The notes below the pieces were generated by a model. That model worked only from the letters and a program-made list of their open reading frames with translations, did not search any database and was not told the DNA's origin. A program made the translations under genes and the position numbers. From NCBI GenBank assembly GCA_958496175.1, contig OY292278.1, positions 7,378,001-7,442,000 of the forward strand: a stretch of DNA of 64,000 bases, given 5' to 3'. This document shows, in pieces, positions 57,111 through 64,000 of the stretch; position 1 is the first letter of the stretch, and every line of letters starts with the position of its first letter. The DNA is from Sisyra terminalis. Lineage: Eukaryota > Arthropoda > Insecta > Neuroptera > Sisyridae.

Positions 57111-60100
57111 AGTCCACGGTTTTTTTCTTGAGGGGAAATGATCACTTCTAGCACTTTGATGGTCGATTTCATCCCTTAAATGTACTTAGATTTCAGAAAA
57201 ATTTGCACAGCATGTACAAAAGGACTTATATTTACGAATTGCATCCTTAAAAAATTTTTTTGTAATATAACGATTTCCTGAAAAATCAACGATGGTTAGT
57301 TCACGGTTTTTTTCTTGACGGCAAATGATCACTTCTGGCATTTTGATTGTCGATTTCATCCTTTAAAAGTAGTTTGTTTGGGGAAAAATTTGCTCTGCAT
57401 GTACAATAGGACGTATACTTTTGATTGGCATCCCTTAATTTTTTTTTTGAATTTTGACTTTTTCCTGAAAAATCAACGATGGTTAGTCCACGGTTTTTTT
57501 CTTGACGAGAAAAGATTTCTTATGGCATTTTGATGGTCGATTTCATCCCTTAAAAGTGGTTTGTTTGGGGAAAAATTTGCTCTGCATGTACAATAGGACG
57601 TATACTTTCGATTGGCATCCCTAAATTTTTTTTTTGAATTTTGACTTTTTCCTGAAAAATCAACGATGGTTAGTCCACGGTTTTTTTCTTGACGAGAAAA
57701 GATTTCTTATGGCATTTTGATGGTCGATTTCATCCCTTAAAAGTGGTTAGTTTGGGGAAAAATTTGCTCTGCATGTACAATAGGACGTATACTTTCGATT
57801 GGCATCCCTAAATTTTTTTTTTGAATTTTGACTTTTTCCTGAAAAATCAACGATGGTTAGTCCACGGTTTTTTTCTTGACGAGAAAAGATTTCTTATGGC
57901 ATTTTGATGGTCGATTTCATCCCTTAAAAGTGGTTTGTTTGGGGAAAAATTTGCTCTGCATGTACAATAGGACGTATACTTTCGATTGGCATCCCTAAAT
58001 TTTTTTTTTGAATTTTGTCTTTTTCCTGAAAAATCAACGATGGTTAGTCCACGGTTTTTTTCTTGACGGCAAATGATCACTTCTGGCATTTTGATGGTCG
58101 ATTTCATCCCTTAAAAGTGGTTTGTTTGGGGAAAAATTTGCTCTGCATGTACAATAGGACGTATACTTTTGATTGGCATCCCTAAATTTTTTTTTTGAAT
58201 TTTGACTTTTTCCTGAAAAATCAACGATGGTTAGTCCACGGTTTTTTTCTTGACGAGAAAAGATTTCTTATGGCATTTTGATGGTCGATTTCATCCCTTA
58301 AAAGTGGTTTGTTTGGGGAAAAATTTGCTCTGCATGTACAATAGGACGTATACTTTCGATTGGCATCCCTAAATTTTTTTTTTGAATTTTGACTTTTTCC
58401 TGAAAAATCAACGATGGTTAGTCCACGGTTTTTTTCTTGACGAGAAAAGATTTCTTATGGCATTTTGATGGTCGATTTCATCCCTTAAAAGTGGTTTGTT
58501 TGGGGAAAAATTTGCTCTGCATGTACAATAGGACGTATACTTTCGATTGGCATCCCTAAATTTTTTTTTTGAATTTTGACTTTTTCCTGAAAAATCAACG
58601 ATGGTTAGTCCACGGTTTTTTTCTTGACGAGAAAAGATTTCTTATGGCATTTTGATGGTCGATTTCATCCCTTAAAAGTGGTTTGTTTGGGGAAAAATTT
58701 GCTCTGCATGTACAATAGGACGTATACTTTCGATTGGCATCCCTAAATTTTTTTTTGAATTTTGACTTTTTCCTGAAAAATCAACGATGGTTAGTCCACG
58801 GTTTTTTTCTTGACGAGAAAAGATTTCTTATGGCATTTTGATGGTCGATTTCATCCCTTAAAAGTGAGTTGTTTGGGGAAAAATTTGCTCTGCATGTACA
58901 ATAGGACGTATACTTTCGATTGGCATCCCTTAATTTTTTTTTTGAATTTTGACTTTTTCCTGAAAAATCAACGATGGTTAGTCCACGGTTTTTTTCTTGA
59001 CGAGAAAAGATTTCTTATGGCATTTTGATGGTCGATTTCATCCCTTAAAAGTGGTTTGTTTGGGAAAAAATTTGCTCTGCATGTACAATAGGACGTATAC
59101 TTACGATTGGCATCCCTTAATTTTTTTTTTGAATTTTGACTTTTTCCTGAAAAATCAACGATGGTTAGTCCACGGTTTTTGTCTTGACGAGAAAAGATTT
59201 CTTATGGCATTTTGATGGTCGATTTCATCCCTTAAAAGTGGTTTGTTTGGGGAAAAATTTGCTCTGCATGTACAATAGGACGTATACTTTCGATTGGCAT
59301 CCCTAAATTTTTTTTTTTTATTTTGACTTTTTCCTGAAAAATCAACGATGGTTAGTCCACGGTTTTTTTCTTGACGAGAAAAGATTTCTTATGGCATTTT
59401 GATGGTCGATTTCATCCCTTAAAAGTGGTTTGTTTGGGGAAAAATTTGCTCTGCATGTACAATAGGACGTATACTTTCGATTGGCATCCCTAAATTTTTT
59501 TTTTGAATTTTGACTTTTTCCTGAAAAATCAACGATGGTTAGTCCACGGTTTTTTTCTTGACGGCAAATGATCACTTCTGGCATTTTGATGGTCGATTTC
59601 ATCCCTTAAAAGTGGTTTGTTTGGGGAAAAATTTGCTCTGCATGTACAATAGGACGTATACTTTCGATTGACATCCCTAAATTTTTTTTTTGAATTTTGA
59701 CTTTTTCCTGAAAAATCAACGATGGTTAGTCCACGGTTTTTTTCTTGACGAGAAAAGATTTCTTATGGCATTTTGATGGTCGATTTCATCCCTTAAAAGT
59801 GGTTTGTTTGGGGAAAAATTTGCTCTGCATGTACAATAGGACGTATACTTTCGATTGGCATCCCTAAATTTTTTTTTTGAATTTTGACTTTTTCCTGAAA
59901 AATCAACGATGGTTAGTCCACGGTTTTTTTCTTGACGGCAAATGATCACTTCTGGCATTTTGATGGTCGATTTCATCCCTTAAAAGTGGTTTGTTTGGGG
60001 AAAAATTTGCTCTGCATGTACAATAGGACGTATACTTTTGATTGGCATCCCTAAATTTTTTTTTTGAATTTTGTCTTTTTCCTGAAAAATCAACGATGGT

Positions 60101-60879
60101 TAGTCCACGGTTTTTTTCTTGACGGCAAATGATCACTTCTGGCATTTTGATGGTCGATTTCATCCCTTAAAAGTGGTTTGTTTGGGGAAAAATTTGCTCT
60201 GCATGTACAATAGGACGTATACTTTCGATTGGCATCCCTAAATTTTTTTTTTGAATTTTGACTTTTTCCTGAAAAATCAACCATGGTTAGTCCACGGTTT
60301 TTTTCTTGACGAGAAAAGATTTCTTATGGCATTTTGATGGTCGATTTCATCCCTTAAAAGTGGTTTGTTTGGGGAAAAATTTGCCCTGCATGTACAATAG
60401 GACGTATACTTTCGATTGGCATCCCTAAATTTTTTTTTTGAATTTTGACTTTTTCCTGAAAAATCAACCATGGTTAGTCCACGGTTTTTTTCTTGACGAG
60501 AAAAGATTTCTTATGGCATTTTGATGGTCGATTTCATCCCTTAAAAGTGGTTTGTTTGGGGAAAAATTTGCTCTGCATGTTCAATAGGACGTATACTTTC
60601 GATTGGCATCCCTAAATTTTTTTTTTGAATTTGGTCTTTTTCCTGAAAAATCAACGATGGTTAGTCCACGGTTTTTTTCTTGACGAGAAAAGATTTCTTA
60701 TGGCATTTTGATGGTCGATTTCATCCCTTAAAAGTGGTTTGTTTGGGGAAAAATTTGCTCTGCATGTACAATAGGACGTATACTTTCGATTGGCATCCCT
60801 AAATTTTTTTTTTGAATTTTGACTTTTTCCTGAAAAATCAACGATGGTTAGTCCACGGTTTTTTTCTTGACGGCAAAGG

Positions 60880-63450
60880 ATCACTTCTGGCATTTTGATG
60901 GTTGATTTCATCCCTTAAAAGTGGTTTATTTGGGAAAAAATTTGCTCAGCATGAACAAAAGGACTTATACTTCCGATTGGCATCCGTAAAATTTTTTTTT
61001 GGAATTTGACGATTTCGTGAAAAATCAACGATGGTTAGTCCACGGTTTTTTTCTTGAGGGGAAATGATCACTTCTAGCACTTTGATGGTCGATTTCATCC
61101 CTTAAATGTACTTAGATTTCAGAAAAATTTGCACAGCATGTACAAAAGGACTTATATTTACGAATTGCATCCTTAAAAAATTTTTTTGTAATATAACGAT
61201 TTCCTGAAAAATCAACGATGGTTAGTTCACGGTTTTTTTCTTGACGGCAAATGATCACTTCTGGCATTTTGATTGTCGATTTCATCCTTTAAAAGTAGTT
61301 TGTTTGGGGAAAAATTTGCTCTGCATGTACAATAGGACGTATACTTTTGATTGGCATCCCTTAATTTTTTTTTTGAATTTTGACTTTTTCCTGAAAAATC
61401 AACGATGGTTAGTCCACGGTTTTTTTCTTGACGAGAAAAGATTTCTTATGGCATTTTGATGGTCGATTTCATCCCTTAAAAGTGGTTTGTTTGGGGAAAA
61501 ATTTGCTCTGCATGTACAATAGGACGTATACTTTCGATTGGCATCCCTAAATTTTTTTTTTGAATTTTGACTTTTTCCTGAAAAATCAACGATGGTTAGT
61601 CCACGGTTTTTTTCTTGACGAGAAAAGATTTCTTATGGCATTTTGATGGTCGATTTCATCCCTTAAAAGTGGTTTGTTTGGGGAAAAATTTGCTCTGCAT
61701 GTACAATAGGACGTATACTTTCGATTGGCATCCCTAAATTTTTTTTTTGAATTTTGACTTTTTCCTGAAAAATCAACGATGGTTAGTCCACGGTTTTTTT
61801 CTTGACGAGAAAAGATTTCTTATGGCATTTTGATGGTCGATTTCATCCCTTAAAAGTGGTTTGTTTGGGGAAAAATTTGCTCTGCATGTACAATAGGACG
61901 TATACTTTCGATTGGCATCCCTAAATTTTTTTTTTGAATTTTGTCTTTTTCCTGAAAAATCAACGATGGTTAGTCCACGGTTTTTTTCTTGACGGCAAAT
62001 GATCACTTCTGGCATTTTGATGGTCGATTTCATCCCTTAAAAGTGGTTTGTTTGGGGAAAAATTTGCTCTGCATGTACAATAGGACGTATACTTTTGATT
62101 GGCATCCCTAAATTTTTTTTTTGAATTTTGACTTTTTCCTGAAAAATCAACGATGGTTAGTCCACGGTTTTTTTCTTGACGAGAAAAGATTTCTTATGGC
62201 ATTTTGATGGTCGATTTCATCCCTTAAAAGTGGTTTGTTTGGGGAAAAATTTGCTCTGCATGTACAATAGGACGTATACTTTCGATTGGCATCCCTAAAT
62301 TTTTTTTTTGAATTTTGACTTTTTCCTGAAAAATCAACGATGGTTAGTCCACGGTTTTTTTCTTGACGAGAAAAGATTTCTTATGGCATTTTGATGGTCG
62401 ATTTCATCCCTTAAAAGTGGTTTGTTTGGGGAAAAATTTGCTCTGCATGTACAATAGGACGTATACTTTCGATTGGCATCCCTAAATTTTTTTTTTGAAT
62501 TTTGACTTTTTCCTGAAAAATCAACGATGGTTAGTCCACGGTTTTTTTCTTGACGAGAAAAGATTTCTTATGGCATTTTGATGGTCGATTTCATCCCTTA
62601 AAAGTGAGTTGTTTGGGGAAAAATTTGCTCTGCATGTTCAATAGGACGTATACTTTCGATTGGCATCCCTAAATTTTTTTTTTGAATTTGGTCTTTTTCC
62701 TGAAAAATCAACGATGGTTAGTCCACGGTTTTTTTCTTGACGAGAAAAGATTTCTTATGGCATTTTGATGGTCGATTTCATCCCTTAAAAGTGGTTTGTT
62801 TGGGGAAAAATTTGCTCTGCATGTACAATAGGACGTATACTTTCGATTGGCATACCTAAATTTTTTTTTTGAATTTTGACTTTTTCCTGAAAAATCAACG
62901 ATGGTTAGTCCACGGTTTTTTTCTTGACGGCAAATGATCACTTCTGGCATTTTGATGGTTGATTTCATCCCTTAAAAGTGGTTTATTTGGGAAAAAATTT
63001 GCTCAGCATGTACAAAAGGACTTATACTTCCGATTGGCATCCGTAAAATTTTTTTTTGGAATTTGACGATTTCGTGAAAAATCAACGATGGTTAGTCCAC
63101 GGTTTTTTTCTTGAGGGGAAATGATCACTTCTAGCACTTTGATGGTCGATTTCATCCCTTAAATGTACTTAGATTTCAGAAAAATTTGCACTGCATGTAC
63201 AAAAGGACTTATATTTACGAATTGCATCCTTAAAAAATTTTTTTGTAATATAACGATTTCCTGAAAAATCAACGATGGTTAGTTCACGGTTTTTTTCTTG
63301 ACGGCAAATGATCACTTCTGGCATTTTGATTGTCGATTTCATCCTTTAAAAGTAGTTTGTTTGGGGAAAAATTTGCTCTGCATGTACAATAGGACGTATA
63401 CTTTTGATTGGCATCCCTTAATTTTTTTTTTGAATTTTGACTTTTTCCTG
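60880..63450. repeat. Eleven-monomer block repeat with islands of the old dimer class
   Basis: A junction from the modern class into the older GTGGTTTATTTGGG and TGTACTTAGATTTCAG classes occurs near 60920 and again near 62980, 2,057 bp apart (eleven times 187). A related island, lacking the first of these older monomers, lies near 57120. The following unit with TTTGATTGTCGATTTC starts at 57315, 61241 and 63298. Block edges are approximate. Confidence 0.65.
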
Positions 63451-64000
63451 AAAAATCAACGATGGTTAGTCCACGGTTTTTTTCTTGACGAGAAAAGATT
63501 TCTTATGGCATTTTGATGGTCGATTTCATCCCTTAAAAGTGGTTTGTTTGGGGAAAAATTTGCTCTGCATGTACAATAGGACGTATACTTTCGATTGGCA
63601 TCCCTAAATTTTTTTTTTGAATTTTGACTTTCCTGAAAAATCAACGATGGTTAGTCCACGGTTTTTTTCTTGACGAGAAAAGATTTCTTATGGCATTTTG
63701 ATGGTCGATTTCATCCCTTAAAAGTGGTTTGTTTGGGGAAAAATTTGCTCTGCATGTACAATAGGACGTATACTTTCGATTGGCATCCCTAAATTTTTTT
63801 TTTGAATTTTGACTTTTTCCTGAAAAATCAACGATGGTTAGTCCACGGTTTTTTTCTTGACGAGAAAAGATTTCTTATGGCATTTTGATGGTCGATTTCA
63901 TCCCTTAAAAGTGGTTTGTTTGGGGAAAAATTTGCTCTGCATGTACAATAGGACGTATACTTTCGATTGGCATCCCTAAATTTTTTTTTTGAATTTTGAC

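Larger units (their letters stand above)
50340..64000. repeat. 187-bp satellite array, open at the right edge
   Basis: About 73 head-to-tail monomers of about 187 bp, each carrying AATCAACGATGGTTAGTCCA, a T run, CATTTTGATGGTCGATTTC, a TTGCTCTGCATGTAC-type block and GATTGGCATCC. Monomers fall into classes. The left part (50.35-51.7 kb) alternates a TGTACTTAGATTTCAG class with a GTGGTCTATTTGGG class, a dimer of about 374 bp. From about 51.7 kb most units are a GTGGTTTGTTTGGGG class with either GACGGCAAATGATCAC or GACGAGAAAAGATTTC. Since 187 is not a multiple of three, the 72-98-codon open frames shift phase in each unit and are not genes. Confidence 0.97.

Noticed and set aside
51829..63644. 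Dozens of 62-98-residue ORFs such as MKSTIKMPEVIICRQEKN... and MTRKDFLWHFDGRFHPLK...
   Set aside because: They repeat every 187 bp or a multiple of it and run across monomer borders. The monomer length is not a multiple of three, and both strands are open. They are by-products of a homogeneous satellite.
50340..64000. CRISPR array
   Set aside because: Units are contiguous 187-bp monomers with no unique spacers, in an insect-type genome.

Overview
The window looks like nuclear DNA from an insect, possibly a beetle. It is very AT-rich. The genes are interrupted by introns, from a 57-nt intron to introns of about 7-8.5 kb. The recognisable genes are a yellow/MRJP-family gene, a MAGUK gene resembling varicose, and a ZAD C2H2 zinc-finger gene. 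Most of the remaining DNA is non-autonomous DNA transposons, many of them long palindromes, plus one large satellite array. The species cannot be named from the sequence alone. I found no bacterial or viral gene.

Layout. From 1 to 14.5 kb there is AT-rich DNA with MITEs, three copies of a hAT-like palindromic element, a related diverged element, and a CpG-rich patch at 7.5-8.3 kb that may be a promoter or first exon. From 14.5 to 23.3 kb lie the first two coding exons of a varicose-like MAGUK gene on the minus strand. They are separated by an 8.5-kb intron. That intron holds a small heat-shock-promoter cassette, a P-like MITE, a 1,028-bp near-perfect inverted duplication and nested transposons. 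From 23.3 to 28 kb the DNA is mostly non-coding. From 28.1 to 36.7 kb lies a three-exon yellow-family gene on the plus strand. From 36.9 to 37.9 kb is a deleted P-superfamily element with remnants of its THAP gene. From 38.0 to 44 kb there are putative minus-strand exons, a palindromic element and AT-rich DNA. From 44.5 to 45.6 kb is a foldback element with a GC-rich core. From 45.65 to 49.4 kb is a three-exon ZAD zinc-finger gene on the minus strand, whose first intron carries a 1.9-kb hAT-like element. From about 50.34 kb to the end is a 187-bp satellite array of roughly 73 units that is still open at the right edge.

The genes do not form a pathway. Yellow proteins are usually secreted cuticle or pigment factors, varicose-type MAGUKs organise septate junctions, and ZAD proteins are DNA-binding regulators. 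The main interest is in the non-coding part: the mobile-looking heat-shock promoter, a hAT-like family that seems to prefer TGTATA-containing targets (shown by an empty site within the window), the THAP-bearing P relic, and the class structure of the satellite. All splice models were made by eye from GT/AG signals and codon phase.
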